Shown here in pieces: positions 6,524 through 14,924 of a DNA stretch of 34,994 nt. Both the position numbers and the translations under genes were made by a program. This stretch comes from Patescibacteria group bacterium. Lineage in GTDB: Bacteria > Patescibacteriota > Patescibacteriia > 2-12-FULL-60-25. The DNA lies in the NCBI GenBank assembly GCA_029004215.1, contig JAQULH010000004.1, positions 1 to 34,994 on the forward strand, in the 5' to 3' direction. Under the pieces are notes generated by a model. It was not told where the DNA came from, did no database searches, and was given only the letters and a program-made list of their open reading frames with translations. Position 1 is the stretch's first letter, and every line of letters starts with the position of its first letter.

Positions 6524-7732
6524 ATGCTTGACCAAACCCAAGCGAAATTAAGTTTTCGCACAACCCTTTCCCTTTTACTGGCTGCTGTTTTCTGGCCGGT
6601 TGTTGCCATTTTCATTGCCAGTTTGTTGGCCATGCTTAACGTCAAAAACTTAAGCCTGATTCTTATCCTAATGATTGTGATCTGGCTGGCGCTTTTTGTC
6701 TGGTTGTTTATCCAATGCTGGAAGTTAGCGCCCGAAGCAGGCACTACCCCTTGGGCCACCTTATGGATCTTCCTGCCCTTCTTTGGAATCTTCATAGTGT
6801 CCATGCTCATCCTTGAGCCCATTAAGTATTTGGCTGACAACAAACCAGCAGATAAACAGCTGCCCACGACCTGGAAGCTGATTAAAGAAACCTGGAAATT
6901 CTATACTGAAAATTTCAAAGCCAGCGTTAAAATTTCCTTGCTTTTCCTTTATACCTATATCGTAGTTGGCGCGATCATGGCTGTTGTCGCCTACTTCAAG
7001 CCGCTCTGGGTAAACACCTTTCCCCTCATCCTCATCATTCCCCTGGGCATCATGTCAGCCTGGATTACCCTTAAGCTCCTCCACCAAACTGCCGCCCAGG
7101 AATCCGGCCAGGTGCTTGAGCCATTAAAGAACAGTGGTCGTAAGCTCCTATCTTTCATTTGGATTTTTATAGAAATGATGGTCTTTAGTGCCGGTCCCCT
7201 GATTTTGGTAAACGCTATTTTCTCATTGACCTTTGTCATGATAGTCGGTTGGAGCGCCTTCTTTAAGGACGCAACAGAAATTGTCAGAACACTTTCCTTG
7301 GGGGCCTCGGCTGTCACCATGCTCCTGGCTATTTTTGTCTGGGGTGTTCTGATCATCGCTTCTGTTGCCTGGCTGATTTACAAATCAGCTGTCTGGAATA
7401 GCTTTACCATGCCAGTCTTCATCTTGCAGGACAAAAAGAGCTTGGCAGCCCTCAAAGAATCCGACCGCCTGGCCAAGAGCCGTTGGTGGGGCTTGTATTG
7501 GAAAAATTTCATGTCAGGCATGGTCTTTGGCGGTTACAGCATGCTAATTAGCCTGGGCATGAGCGTGGCGGCCTTGATCCTAACAACCATCTTCCAAGCG
7601 CTGAACATGGGATATATTTTTACCGAGTTTATGGGCCAGGCTTTGAACGGAGTCGTGCAGATGATTATCATGCCGCTGCTTATTGTCTTTACTGTCAAGC
7701 TTTACCGCGTCTTCCTTAAAACAGCCGGCTAA
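6524..7732 (+). CDS. Polytopic membrane protein, unknown function
   Basis: A 402-residue integral membrane protein with about eight to ten hydrophobic spans spread over its length (for example VFWPVVAIFIASLLAML, LILILMIVIWLALFVWLF, LWIFLPFFGIFIVSMLIL). A conserved-looking cytoplasmic stretch near residues 310-330 (LAALKESDRLAKSRWWGLYWKNF) resembles bacterial multi-span proteins related to the glycerophosphoryl diester phosphodiesterase membrane domain; this is loose inference. The ATG at 6524 is preferred over an in-frame upstream non-ATG start at 6500, which would overlap tmk. It begins 4 bp after tmk and is probably co-transcribed. No transport or enzyme motif is seen, so function is unassigned. 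Confidence 0.8.
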   Translation: MLDQTQAKLSFRTTLSLLLAAVFWPVVAIFIASLLAMLNVKNLSLILILMIVIWLALFVWLFIQCWKLAPEAGTTPWATLWIFLPFFGIFIVSMLILEPIKYLADNKPADKQLPTTWKLIKETWKFYTENFKASVKISLLFLYTYIVVGAIMAVVAYFKPLWVNTFPLILIIPLGIMSAWITLKLLHQTAAQESGQVLEPLKNSGRKLLSFIWIFIEMMVFSAGPLILVNAIFSLTFVMIVGWSAFFKDATEIVRTLSLGASAVTMLLAIFVWGVLIIASVAWLIYKSAVWNSFTMPVFILQDKKSLAALKESDRLAKSRWWGLYWKNFMSGMVFGGYSMLISLGMSVAALILTTIFQALNMGYIFTEFMGQALNGVVQMIIMPLLIVFTVKLYRVFLKTAG

Positions 7733-7743
7733 GACTGGAGTTG

Positions 7744-9300
7744 ATGTTGCTTATGAAACTTATACCGATTATCGGATTGGAAATCCATGTCCAATTAAAT
7801 ACTGCCAGCAAGATGTTTTGCCCTTGTCCGAATGTGGATGACGGGGCATTGCCCAATACTGCCATTTGCCCGATTTGCACTGGCCAGCCGGGCGCTTTGC
7901 CGGCCCTCAACGCCACTGCCCTGGAAAAGGGCATCTTGGCCGGATTAGCTTTAAGCTGCCGCATCCCGAGCCAAAGCGCTTTTGACCGCAAAAATTATTT
8001 TTATCCTGACTTGCCCAAAGGTTACCAAATTTCTCAATTCGCATTGCCAATTGCTTTGGGCGGATCAATGGAACTGGAGATACCGGAACAGGTACTCCCC
8101 GGGCGGGAAAACATCAAGATCGGCATCACCCGTGTCCATTTGGAAGAAGATGCTGCCAAGAATTTCCACGCGCCACAGGGTTTGAACGGCCGGCCGGCAA
8201 CCTTGGTTGACTATAACCGCGCTGGCACGCCGCTGATTGAGATCGTGACCGAACCTGACCTCCGCTCCCCTTTTGAAGCCAAATGCTTTTTACAGGAACT
8301 CCGCGCCATCATGCGCGCCATTAAAGTCTCCAATGCTGACATGGAAAAAGGCCAGATGCGCTGTGACGTGAATATCTCGTTGCTCGAAGTGGATGGCCAA
8401 GGCTTCCCTCTCAAAGAAAAGTTGAATGCCAGGACTGAAATCAAGAACCTAAACTCATTCCGGGCAGTTGAACGCGCCATTGCCTACGAGGTCCAGCGGC
8501 AAACGGCCATGTACGAGGCTGGTACGCCGCCCGTCGAATCAACCCGCGGCTGGGATGACAACCAGGGCAAGACTTTGGAGCAAAGGACAAAAGAGACTTC
8601 AGCTGATTACCGTTATTTCCCGGAACCGGATTTGCCTCCCCAAGACTTATCAGAAGCCAGGGAGCGTTTAGTTTCGGAACTTCCGGAACTGCCAGCCGAT
8701 GCTCGTCGCCGTTTGGAAACAGAATGGGGCTTCCCAACAGCCGCTGCCGCCTTCTTTACCCTGGATGAGGCCTGGCAGAATTATGCCGAGGAGGTCATGG
8801 GAGAGCTTGGCGCCTGGCTGGAAAGTACTGACCCTAAGTTAAAAAGCGGAGGCGATATTTTGATGACCCGCAAAGCTGAATTGGCCAAGCTGGCCAGCGG
8901 TTGGCTGACTTCCAAGTTGGCAGGTTTGCTGGTTGAGAGAGGGCTGACTATCAGCCAAGCCAATATCACTCCGGAAAACTTTGCCGAATTCCTGACTTTA
9001 ATCGACTCCAAGGTAATCAACAGCACGAACGGACAAAAACTTATCCAACTCATGATGGACTCGGGTGGCGATCCGTCTGATTTGATGGAAACTCACAATC
9101 TCGGGCAAAACCTCAAAGGCAACGAGTTGTCAGATGTCGTTAAACGCAACTTGGAAGCTAACCCGGAAAAAGTGGCTGATATCAAAGCCGGTAAAATGCA
9201 AATTATCAAATGGTTTGTGGGCGTTGTCATGCGCGAAACCGAAGGCCGCGCCAACCCCATCCAAGCCGAAGAAGAAATCCGCAAGCAACTTGAAGTCTAA
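7744..9300 (+). CDS. gatB: Asp-tRNA(Asn)/Glu-tRNA(Gln) amidotransferase subunit B
   Basis: GatB is the kinase/tRNA-binding subunit of GatCAB, which amidates mischarged Glu-tRNA(Gln) and/or Asp-tRNA(Asn). The N-terminus IIGLEIHVQLNTASKMFCPCPN and the segments RKNYFYPDLPKGYQISQF, EEDAAKN, DYNRAGTPLIEIVTEPD, MRCDVNIS and ARTEIKNLNSF are signature GatB regions; two cysteine pairs near the start (CPCPN, CPICTG) fit the zinc site. The C-terminal YqeY-like tail ends in GRANPIQAEEEIRKQL. At 518 residues it is somewhat longer than usual (~480). The start is uncertain: ATG 7744 has TGGAG 4 nt upstream; TTG 7741 and ATG 7753 are alternatives. gatA and gatC are not in the window. It ends flush against the convergent miaA. 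Confidence 0.97.
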   Translation: MLLMKLIPIIGLEIHVQLNTASKMFCPCPNVDDGALPNTAICPICTGQPGALPALNATALEKGILAGLALSCRIPSQSAFDRKNYFYPDLPKGYQISQFALPIALGGSMELEIPEQVLPGRENIKIGITRVHLEEDAAKNFHAPQGLNGRPATLVDYNRAGTPLIEIVTEPDLRSPFEAKCFLQELRAIMRAIKVSNADMEKGQMRCDVNISLLEVDGQGFPLKEKLNARTEIKNLNSFRAVERAIAYEVQRQTAMYEAGTPPVESTRGWDDNQGKTLEQRTKETSADYRYFPEPDLPPQDLSEARERLVSELPELPADARRRLETEWGFPTAAAAFFTLDEAWQNYAEEVMGELGAWLESTDPKLKSGGDILMTRKAELAKLASGWLTSKLAGLLVERGLTISQANITPENFAEFLTLIDSKVINSTNGQKLIQLMMDSGGDPSDLMETHNLGQNLKGNELSDVVKRNLEANPEKVADIKAGKMQIIKWFVGVVMRETEGRANPIQAEEEIRKQLEV

Positions 9301-10338
9301 TTATTTGGCCAGCCATTGGTTGACTAGCCCCACTGCCTCATCCTCATCCTTGGCCCATTGGATACGCGCATCGCGCTTAAACCACGTCTCTTGGCGTTTG
9401 GCATAATGGTAAGTGGCTAGTTTGATCAGCTGGACAGCTTCATCCAGCATAATCTCGCCACGCAAATACCTGGCAATTTCCCTGTACCCAATGGAAGTCA
9501 TGGCCGGGGCATTCCAAGGCACGCCTTTGTCATGCTGGGCGCGTACCTCGTCCGGCCAGCCATCTTCCATCATGCGCCTGATGGCACCGTCTATGCGCCG
9601 CCTTATTTCCTCACGCGGCCTTTTGATACCAACCTGGAAAGCATCAATCACCGGTGGATGTTTTTTGCGTTGCTTGGCAATCGGTTGGCCGGTAAACGTA
9701 CAAATCTCAATCGCCCTGATTACCCGCCGTGGATTTTTTAAATCAACAACCGTGGCAGCCGTTGGATCCAACCTCAACAAATGTTCAACTAACTTATTGA
9801 GGGGTTGCTTTTCAAAAGAAGCCCGCAAACTGGCGTTGGGCGGGACTCGAGGGATATCGAAATTATCGACCAAGGCCGAAGTATAAAGCCCGGTCCCGCC
9901 GACTATGATTGGCAGGTGGCCGCGCTGCACAATACCTTTAATGGCTTTAAGCGCCCTTTCCCGCCATTCTGCCACCGTCATCAATTGGTTCGGCTGTAAA
10001 AAATCCATCAAATAATTAGGAATCTCAGGAAAAGCGGCCTCGATGTCAACATGGGCATCTTCAGCTTTTTCCATGACTTCAGCGTGTTGCACTCTGACAA
10101 GATAAGCGCTATGGGTTGCGTATTTACCTTTCCTGCCCGGAGGCTTGCCAGTGCCAATGCTAAATCCTTTATACATTTGTCGGGCGTCTGCGTTGACTAT
10201 CTCTCCGTTGTGTTCCCTGGCAATACGCAAACTCAAAGCCGTCTTGCCCGATGATGTAGGCCCAACAATCACAACCGCGCGCGGCAGCGGCTTTTTAACC
10301 TTTGGTTTGGCCGTTTCGCGTGATTGAGTTTCAGACAT
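9301..10338 (-). CDS. miaA: tRNA dimethylallyltransferase
   Basis: Transfers a dimethylallyl group to N6 of A37 in tRNAs reading UNN codons, giving i6A37, the substrate of MiaB. The P-loop GPTSSGKT (26-33) is followed by the MiaA signature NADARQMYKG with GTGKPP. The segment YLMDF and the GGTGLY motif (IIVGGTGLYTSALVDNF) are present, and the C-terminus has GYREIARYLRGE and YAKRQETWFKRD. The start at 10338 (MSETQ) is chosen because an upstream extension would run into the neighbouring gene, whose stop lies 10 bp away. At 345 residues it is slightly long owing to a lysine-rich N-terminus. The stop codon abuts that of gatB with no bases between, and MiaB lies just upstream. Confidence 0.96.
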   Translation of the reverse strand: MSETQSRETAKPKVKKPLPRAVVIVGPTSSGKTALSLRIAREHNGEIVNADARQMYKGFSIGTGKPPGRKGKYATHSAYLVRVQHAEVMEKAEDAHVDIEAAFPEIPNYLMDFLQPNQLMTVAEWRERALKAIKGIVQRGHLPIIVGGTGLYTSALVDNFDIPRVPPNASLRASFEKQPLNKLVEHLLRLDPTAATVVDLKNPRRVIRAIEICTFTGQPIAKQRKKHPPVIDAFQVGIKRPREEIRRRIDGAIRRMMEDGWPDEVRAQHDKGVPWNAPAMTSIGYREIARYLRGEIMLDEAVQLIKLATYHYAKRQETWFKRDARIQWAKDEDEAVGLVNQWLAK

Positions 10339-10348
10339 AAGCTTTAAT

Positions 10349-10696
10349 TTATTTTGGTGTGGCCACAGCCGCCAGGCAGCTGTTTTTGAAATCAATGTCT
10401 TTGATTGAATTGCAGTCTAAAGCCACGTTCAAAATTTCTGCATAGGCATTTAAGCAATCCACTCTTTTGGCCATCCCAACATCATTGCAAAGGTTTAAGT
10501 CTTTGGCTGCCATGGCCTTGTCCAAATAACAGGCAAAAGGATATTGGGCCGTTTCGCACGAAGCTGAGCCGGCCTTGCCAGCTTTTTCTTTTAAGCCAGA
10601 CTTAGCCCTATAACCGTAGTTCCAATAAAATAGAGTTGCCCCAACGGCAATGACGACTATAGCTAAGCCTAAAAACCAATAATACTTCTTCGGCAT
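10349..10696 (-). CDS. Small membrane-anchored cysteine-containing protein
   Basis: 115 residues: an N-terminal transmembrane anchor (YYWFLGLAIVVIAVGATLFYW, about 5-25), then an exported-looking domain of about 75 residues with six cysteines (CETAQYPFACYLDKA, LNLCNDVGMAKRVDCLN, ALDCNSIKDIDFKNSCL). The spacing suggests disulphide-bonded helical hairpins outside the cytoplasm. No family is recognised. The ATG at 10696 is preferred over an in-frame ATG at 10714, because an extended -10 box ends 6 nt before it, putting +1 on the A of the ATG. It lies between miaB and miaA, but having its own promoter its job need not concern tRNA. Confidence 0.75.
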   Translation of the reverse strand: MPKKYYWFLGLAIVVIAVGATLFYWNYGYRAKSGLKEKAGKAGSASCETAQYPFACYLDKAMAAKDLNLCNDVGMAKRVDCLNAYAEILNVALDCNSIKDIDFKNSCLAAVATPK

Positions 10697-10702
10697 ATGG
10701 CT

Positions 10703-10711
10703 ATTATAGCA
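10703..10711 (-). promoter_or_regulatory. Extended -10 promoter of the 10696 gene, leaderless
   Basis: TGC plus a perfect TATAAT (10708 to 10703) followed by six nt and ATG. With standard spacing, transcription starts on the A of the start codon. The box overlaps the miaB stop codon. No -35 is evident. Confidence 0.8.
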
Positions 10712-12032
10712 CAATTTGGCCTTCCAGCTGCCAAGTCATGGCTTTTTCAATGCTGGCTGGCATGATCTTGCCAACCATCCAATCCTTGGCCCCTGTGGCA
10801 CGCACGCTCTTTAATTCTTGCGAAGTCCCATAGGCAATATCCCCATCAACTTTTTCAATAAAGACCTGTAAAACTTTTCCGCAAAAATCCTGGTTCTTGC
10901 GCAAGGCATTTTGCTCCATCAAGTCTTGCAAGACCTGCCAACGGCGTTTCTTTTCTTCATCGGGAACATCATCCTTAAATAAGCGATAGCCCAAAGTTCC
11001 TGTCCTTGGGCTGTATTGGGCCGTGTATGAAATATCAAAATCAGATTCCTTGTAAAGGCTGATCGTGTCTTCGAAATCTTTTTCTGTTTCACCGCAAAAC
11101 CCGACAATGATGTCAGTGCCCAAGGCTATGCCCGGGCGCGTTGCTTTGACTTTATTGATAACCTCCAAATAATCCTCACGTGTGTATTTACGGTTCATAC
11201 GGCGCAGGACTTCATTAGATCCAGCCTGTACGGGCAGATGTAAATAGTTAACCTGCTTGGGCAAAGTCAAAGCATGAATAATCTCATCTTCCATGGACAT
11301 TGGATGGGCAGCTGTCCAATGCAAGCGTTTAACGCCTTCAATTTGGTTTATTTCCCAAAGCAAGGCTGCAAAATGGTTCTTGTATGGATTATGGGCAGTA
11401 AAAGTACCCGGATCAGGAGCTTTATAGTCATTCACGGCTTGCCCCAAAAGCGTGATGTCGATCCTGCCTTTGGAAACTAAATCATTGATCTCATCTAAAA
11501 CATCGGCCACTGGCCGGTTGCGTTCCAAACCGCGGGCATAAGGCACAACACAATAAGTGCAAAAATGGTTGCAGCCTGTCTGGATTGTGACATAAGCCTG
11601 GTAAGCCTTTTGGCGCAAAGGGTTGATCTTTAAGTAGTCCTCTGCCACATCGCCGCTGATGATCCATTCCGGGCGCAGCTCAGCTATCCAACGCGGCAAG
11701 TTGACCATGTCGGGTGTTGCGAAAAATAAGTCGGCCATGCCCAAACGCCGGCGCAGCTCACCTGTCTTATCCCGCCCGGCCATGCAACCAGTCACGGTAA
11801 TCAAAACATCCTCTCCCTTTTTCTTGCGCTCCATCAGTTCCTCCATCCGGCCGTAAATTCTTTCTTCCGCATGGGCCCGGACTGAACAAGTGTTGAATAT
11901 AATTAAATTCGCTTCTTTCTCCACCAATGATTCATCCAAACCGATGGACTTTAACAGCCCGGACAGCCTTTCCGAGTCATTGGTGTTCATCTGGCAGCCG
12001 TAAGTTTGGATGAAATAAGATGGACGTTTCAT
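10704..12032 (-). CDS. miaB: tRNA i6A37 methylthiotransferase
   Basis: A radical-SAM enzyme adding a methylthio group to i6A37, the step after MiaA. The N-terminal UPF0004 domain has three cluster cysteines (QTYGCQMN near residue 13, FNTCSVR near 49, TGCMAG near 83). The radical-SAM cluster motif is GCNHFCTYC (about 154-162, CxxxCxxC), then VPYARGLERNRP. A C-terminal TRAM domain follows (QVFIEKVDGDIAYGTSQELKSV). QTYGCQMNTNDSE and YSPRTGT favour MiaB over RimO or MtaB; the usual GQNVNSY is GQAVNDY here. Length (442) is normal. No Shine-Dalgarno; a TATTAT -10-like box lies 15 nt before the ATG. Confidence 0.95.
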   Translation of the reverse strand: MKRPSYFIQTYGCQMNTNDSERLSGLLKSIGLDESLVEKEANLIIFNTCSVRAHAEERIYGRMEELMERKKKGEDVLITVTGCMAGRDKTGELRRRLGMADLFFATPDMVNLPRWIAELRPEWIISGDVAEDYLKINPLRQKAYQAYVTIQTGCNHFCTYCVVPYARGLERNRPVADVLDEINDLVSKGRIDITLLGQAVNDYKAPDPGTFTAHNPYKNHFAALLWEINQIEGVKRLHWTAAHPMSMEDEIIHALTLPKQVNYLHLPVQAGSNEVLRRMNRKYTREDYLEVINKVKATRPGIALGTDIIVGFCGETEKDFEDTISLYKESDFDISYTAQYSPRTGTLGYRLFKDDVPDEEKKRRWQVLQDLMEQNALRKNQDFCGKVLQVFIEKVDGDIAYGTSQELKSVRATGAKDWMVGKIMPASIEKAMTWQLEGQIVL

Positions 12033-12079
12033 GCGCGCGAGAGTAACATAATAAGCAATAAACGTCCAACGTCACCTCC

Positions 12080-12115
12080 GTCATTCCGAGCGTAGGCGAG
12101 GAATCTGCGAAGCTA
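12080..12115 (-). repeat. 36-bp dispersed repeat, inverted copy
   Basis: The reverse complement of this stretch is identical over all 36 bp to 3269-3304. It lies between miaB and the 12123 small ORF, 7 bp before that ATG. At both sites the repeat is immediately upstream of a plus-strand start codon, but in opposite orientation. Confidence 0.92.
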
Positions 12116-12122
12116 GTGAACT

Positions 12123-12299
12123 ATGCCCGACGCACAGCAACTAACAGAAGAACAGCAAAAAGCTATCCAAGAAATCTTGCGCCAATACCGCGAAGAGGCT
12201 GATTCGATTATCGCTGCCCACGGTGACCGGGTAAAAGAAATTTTAAATGACTTAGACAAGAAAAAAGCCGAAGAGTTGCAAAAGATGATTCAAGGTTAG
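12123..12299 (+). CDS. 58-residue helical/coiled-coil small protein
   Basis: A short plus-strand ORF reads MPDAQQLTEEQQKAIQEI, continues through LRQYREEADSIIAAHGDRVK and ends KKAEELQKMIQG. It is almost wholly composed of helix formers with heptad-like hydrophobic spacing and no glycine or proline except at the ends, so a single long amphipathic helix or coiled coil is likely. No family is recognised. It is the only plus-strand gene between 9.3 and 25.4 kb. Its TAG stop overlaps the enolase TAA stop on the other strand within TTAG. It begins 7 bp after a dispersed repeat and has no Shine-Dalgarno. The case for coding rests on composition and the tight fit. Confidence 0.6.
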   Translation: MPDAQQLTEEQQKAIQEILRQYREEADSIIAAHGDRVKEILNDLDKKKAEELQKMIQG

Positions 12300-13561
12300 A
12301 TTTCCCTTTCTTCAATCTCCAACAGACGGTTATATTTCTCAACTCTTTCTGACCTTGAGAGCGAGCCTGTTTTGATATATTCAGACCCGCAGGCCACGGC
12401 CAAGTCAGCGATAAAGGTGTCGGATGTTTCTCCTGAGCGATGCGAAATACTGGTTGCAAAACCATGCTTATGGGCCATGATAATTGTCTCAGCCGTTTCT
12501 GTCAGTGACCCAACTTGGTTCAATTTGATAAGAATAGCATTGGCCGCTTTTTCTTTTATGCCTTTGGCCAGACGGGCGGAGTTGGTCACAAATAAATCAT
12601 CACCTACGATGCGGCAATGGCGTCCTAAACGGGGCATTGAGCCTGACCAGGCGGCCCAATCATCTTCGGCAAAAGGATCTTCCAGGCTGACAATGGGATA
12701 TTTCTTTTCCCAGGCCAAGTAACGCTCCAAAAGTTTATCCGCCGTAAAGCGACGGCCGCCTTCAGCCTTGAAGACATACTCTGCTGATTTCTCGTCGTAA
12801 AATTCAGATGATGCTATGTCAGCCGCAATTCCCACCTCGCGTCCGGCATGATAACCCGCCTTCTTGATGGCAAGCTTGAGCAAATCAAAGGCAGCTTCCA
12901 CGTTCTTGAGTTTGGGCGCAAAACCGCCTTCATCGCCAACGGTTGTGACAAAACCCTGTTCTGACAAAAGTGACTTTAAAGCGTGAAAAACTTCGGCCCC
13001 CGCCCTAACGCGCTCAGCCATCTTCTTTTGCAAAGGTACAATCATGCACTCTTGGATGTCTAACGACCAATTGGCATGCGCACCGCCGTTCAATACGTTC
13101 ATGGTGGCAATGGGCATCTTGGCTGCATGCGGAAAGCGATAAATGCGGCGTAGAGTTTTCCAAAGCGGTTGCTCGATAGCCTGGGCGTGGGCTTGGGCAC
13201 ATGCCAAAGAAACTGACAGGATGGCGTTGGCACCGAGCTTCTTCTTGTTGGTCGTGCCATCCAGCTCAAGCATCACATGGTCAATGTCCTGCTGGCGGCG
13301 GACATCCACTCCTTTCAAGACTTTCGCAATTTTTTGGTTGACGTTATTGACTGCTTTTTGCACGCCCTTGCCGCCATAGCGCTTGCCGTTGTCGCGCAGC
13401 TCCAGCGCCTCGTGTGAACCGGTTGATGCGCCAGATGGTACTTTAGATTCGGCGCTCGTGCCGCCTTTCAGCGTCACCCGGCAAGCCACAGTTGGGTTGC
13501 CGCGAGAATCCAAAATCTCCCTGGCGTGGATGGATTGAATATCAAATTTGGACATATACAT
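12296..13561 (-). CDS. eno: Enolase
   Basis: Interconverts 2-phosphoglycerate and phosphoenolpyruvate. Signature regions: AREILDSRGNPTV at the N-terminus; GASTGSHEALELRD (substrate loop); NVLNGGAHANWSLDIQECMIVP with the acid/base glutamate; the Mg ligands in AADIASSEFYDE, SLEDPFAEDDW and VGDDLFVTN; the catalytic lysine in ILIKLNQVGS; and SHRSGETSDTFIADLAVA. Length (~420) is normal. The start at 13561 overlaps the pgk stop as TAATG, implying translational coupling; an in-frame ATG at 13555 is the alternative and is closer to usual enolase N-termini. The gene is downstream of pgk in a lower-glycolysis block. Confidence 0.97.
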   Translation of the reverse strand: MYMSKFDIQSIHAREILDSRGNPTVACRVTLKGGTSAESKVPSGASTGSHEALELRDNGKRYGGKGVQKAVNNVNQKIAKVLKGVDVRRQQDIDHVMLELDGTTNKKKLGANAILSVSLACAQAHAQAIEQPLWKTLRRIYRFPHAAKMPIATMNVLNGGAHANWSLDIQECMIVPLQKKMAERVRAGAEVFHALKSLLSEQGFVTTVGDEGGFAPKLKNVEAAFDLLKLAIKKAGYHAGREVGIAADIASSEFYDEKSAEYVFKAEGGRRFTADKLLERYLAWEKKYPIVSLEDPFAEDDWAAWSGSMPRLGRHCRIVGDDLFVTNSARLAKGIKEKAANAILIKLNQVGSLTETAETIIMAHKHGFATSISHRSGETSDTFIADLAVACGSEYIKTGSLSRSERVEKYNRLLEIEEREI

Positions 13562-14871
13562 TATGATTTTTTTCCGCCAAAGGCGGATCCGCCTCTGGCG
13601 GAAATTGAACCTTTTTTGTGAACAATGTTCCTAATCTTTTGAATAATTTTTGTAGACTTTGTCTCGCGCATTGGTTCTTTATATAGTGCTTCGATGCCGG
13701 GCAACTTACCCTTCTTCTCAATGAACTCGAGCAACGCTCCTCCGCCCATTGAGATATGGTCAAACCATTCGCTCATGCCGGTTTGGATGGCGACCGGCAC
13801 CGTGTCCCCTCCTCCGACCAAACCATAGGCTTTGCCCTTGCTGCGTGAGGCAATCGCCCGTCCAACGACTAACGAGCCGTGGCTAAAGGCAGGGATCTTG
13901 GCCACACCCACTGGACCATTCCAAAGTATTGTCTGGGCTTTTTTCAAAAGGGCTGCCCATTCACGCATGGTCGTTGTACCGATATCGCCTATCACTTCGT
14001 TGGCCTTAACCGATTTGACTGACACGACGTGCGGCCTGGCATGGGCATCAATTTTTTTGGCGACCAAAACATCTGTTGGCAAAATTATTTTTGAATTCTT
14101 GATAATGGCTTTGGCATATTTAACGCCTTCTTTTTCTGTCAGTGATTTACCGATCTTCCAATGCTTGGCAACGAAAAAAGGATGGGCCATGGCGCCGCCG
14201 ATCATTATCTTGTCAGCTACTTTAAGCAACGATTTGATGACTGGCATCTTGGTCGAAAGCTTAGCCCCACCAATCACTGCCATGAACGGCTTCTTTGGCC
14301 TGTCTATCAAATGATTGGCGGCTTCAATTTCTTTGACCAGCTGAGGGCCGGCAAAATGCGGTAAATAACTCGCAATACCCGAAACTGAAACATGGGCGCG
14401 GTGGCATGAGGCAAAAGCATCGTTGATAAAATACTGCCCCAACGAGGCATAGGCCTGACTCAACTTATGGTCATTCTTTTCCTCACCTGCATAAAAACGG
14501 ACGTTCTCCATCAAGAACAAATCTCCCGGATCAGCTGCCTTGAATGAATCTTCAACCATGGCCATTCCCTCCTTAGTCAATATGTCCTCGCCGCAAAACA
14601 TGAGCGGCTGGTCCAAATAAGCCTCGGCCAAAGGCAGGAGACGGGCCGTTGATAGTTCCTTCTCCCGCTTCTTGGGTCTACCCAAGTGTGTAAGGATAAT
14701 CACGACCGCCCCGCGTTTTTGGAGGTCGTGGACAGTAGGCACCGACATCTCAATTTTAGCCAAATCTTCCTTGGATGGCATGCCTTGGACAGGAATATTC
14801 CAATCCAAGCGCAAAAGCACGCGCTTCCCTCGCAAGGGCACACGCGAGTTCAAAACCGGCAGTTGTTTCAT
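13561..14871 (-). CDS. pgk: Phosphoglycerate kinase with repeat-derived C-terminal tail
   Basis: Transfers phosphate from 1,3-bisphosphoglycerate to ADP. N-terminal domain motifs: VLLRLDWNIPV (substrate-binding RxDxNxP), ILTHLGRP and NDAFASCHRAHVSVSGIAS. C-terminal nucleotide-binding motifs: AVIGGAKLSTKM, WNGPVGV and GLVGGGDTVPVA. A normal PGK would end soon after SMGGGALLEFIEKKGKLPGIEAL; this one continues for about 40 residues. The last ~14 codons (encoding SARGGSAFGG) come from a double palindrome at 13571-13604. The tail is basic and glycine/serine rich and is unlikely to matter for catalysis. Its own extended -10 box ends 8 nt before the ATG. The stop overlaps the eno start. Confidence 0.96.
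   Translation of the reverse strand: MKQLPVLNSRVPLRGKRVLLRLDWNIPVQGMPSKEDLAKIEMSVPTVHDLQKRGAVVIILTHLGRPKKREKELSTARLLPLAEAYLDQPLMFCGEDILTKEGMAMVEDSFKAADPGDLFLMENVRFYAGEEKNDHKLSQAYASLGQYFINDAFASCHRAHVSVSGIASYLPHFAGPQLVKEIEAANHLIDRPKKPFMAVIGGAKLSTKMPVIKSLLKVADKIMIGGAMAHPFFVAKHWKIGKSLTEKEGVKYAKAIIKNSKIILPTDVLVAKKIDAHARPHVVSVKSVKANEVIGDIGTTTMREWAALLKKAQTILWNGPVGVAKIPAFSHGSLVVGRAIASRSKGKAYGLVGGGDTVPVAIQTGMSEWFDHISMGGGALLEFIEKKGKLPGIEALYKEPMRETKSTKIIQKIRNIVHKKGSISARGGSAFGGKKS
13571..13604. repeat. Double TCCGCC-N3-GGCGGA palindrome in the pgk 3' end
   Basis: Two back-to-back 15-bp hairpin units, TCCGCC-AAA-GGCGGA and TCCGCC-TCT-GGCGGA, form a larger palindrome TTTCCGCC...GGCGGAAA. It lies within the last codons of pgk. 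The same unit with TTA in the centre occurs in the rpsB leader at 21745-21759. Confidence 0.85.
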
Positions 14872-14879
14872 ACTGGCCT

Positions 14880-14888
14880 ATTTTATCA
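14880..14888 (-). promoter_or_regulatory. Extended -10 promoter of pgk, near-leaderless
   Basis: TGA plus TAAAAT (14885 to 14880), with the ATG 8 nt further on. No Shine-Dalgarno fits. The downstream block AGGCC resembles the AGCC that follows the -10 boxes at 461 and 10703. Confidence 0.65.
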
Positions 14889-14924
14889 CGTCTGTAGCCA
14901 AAATATAACGCTTTGTCACGGGAG

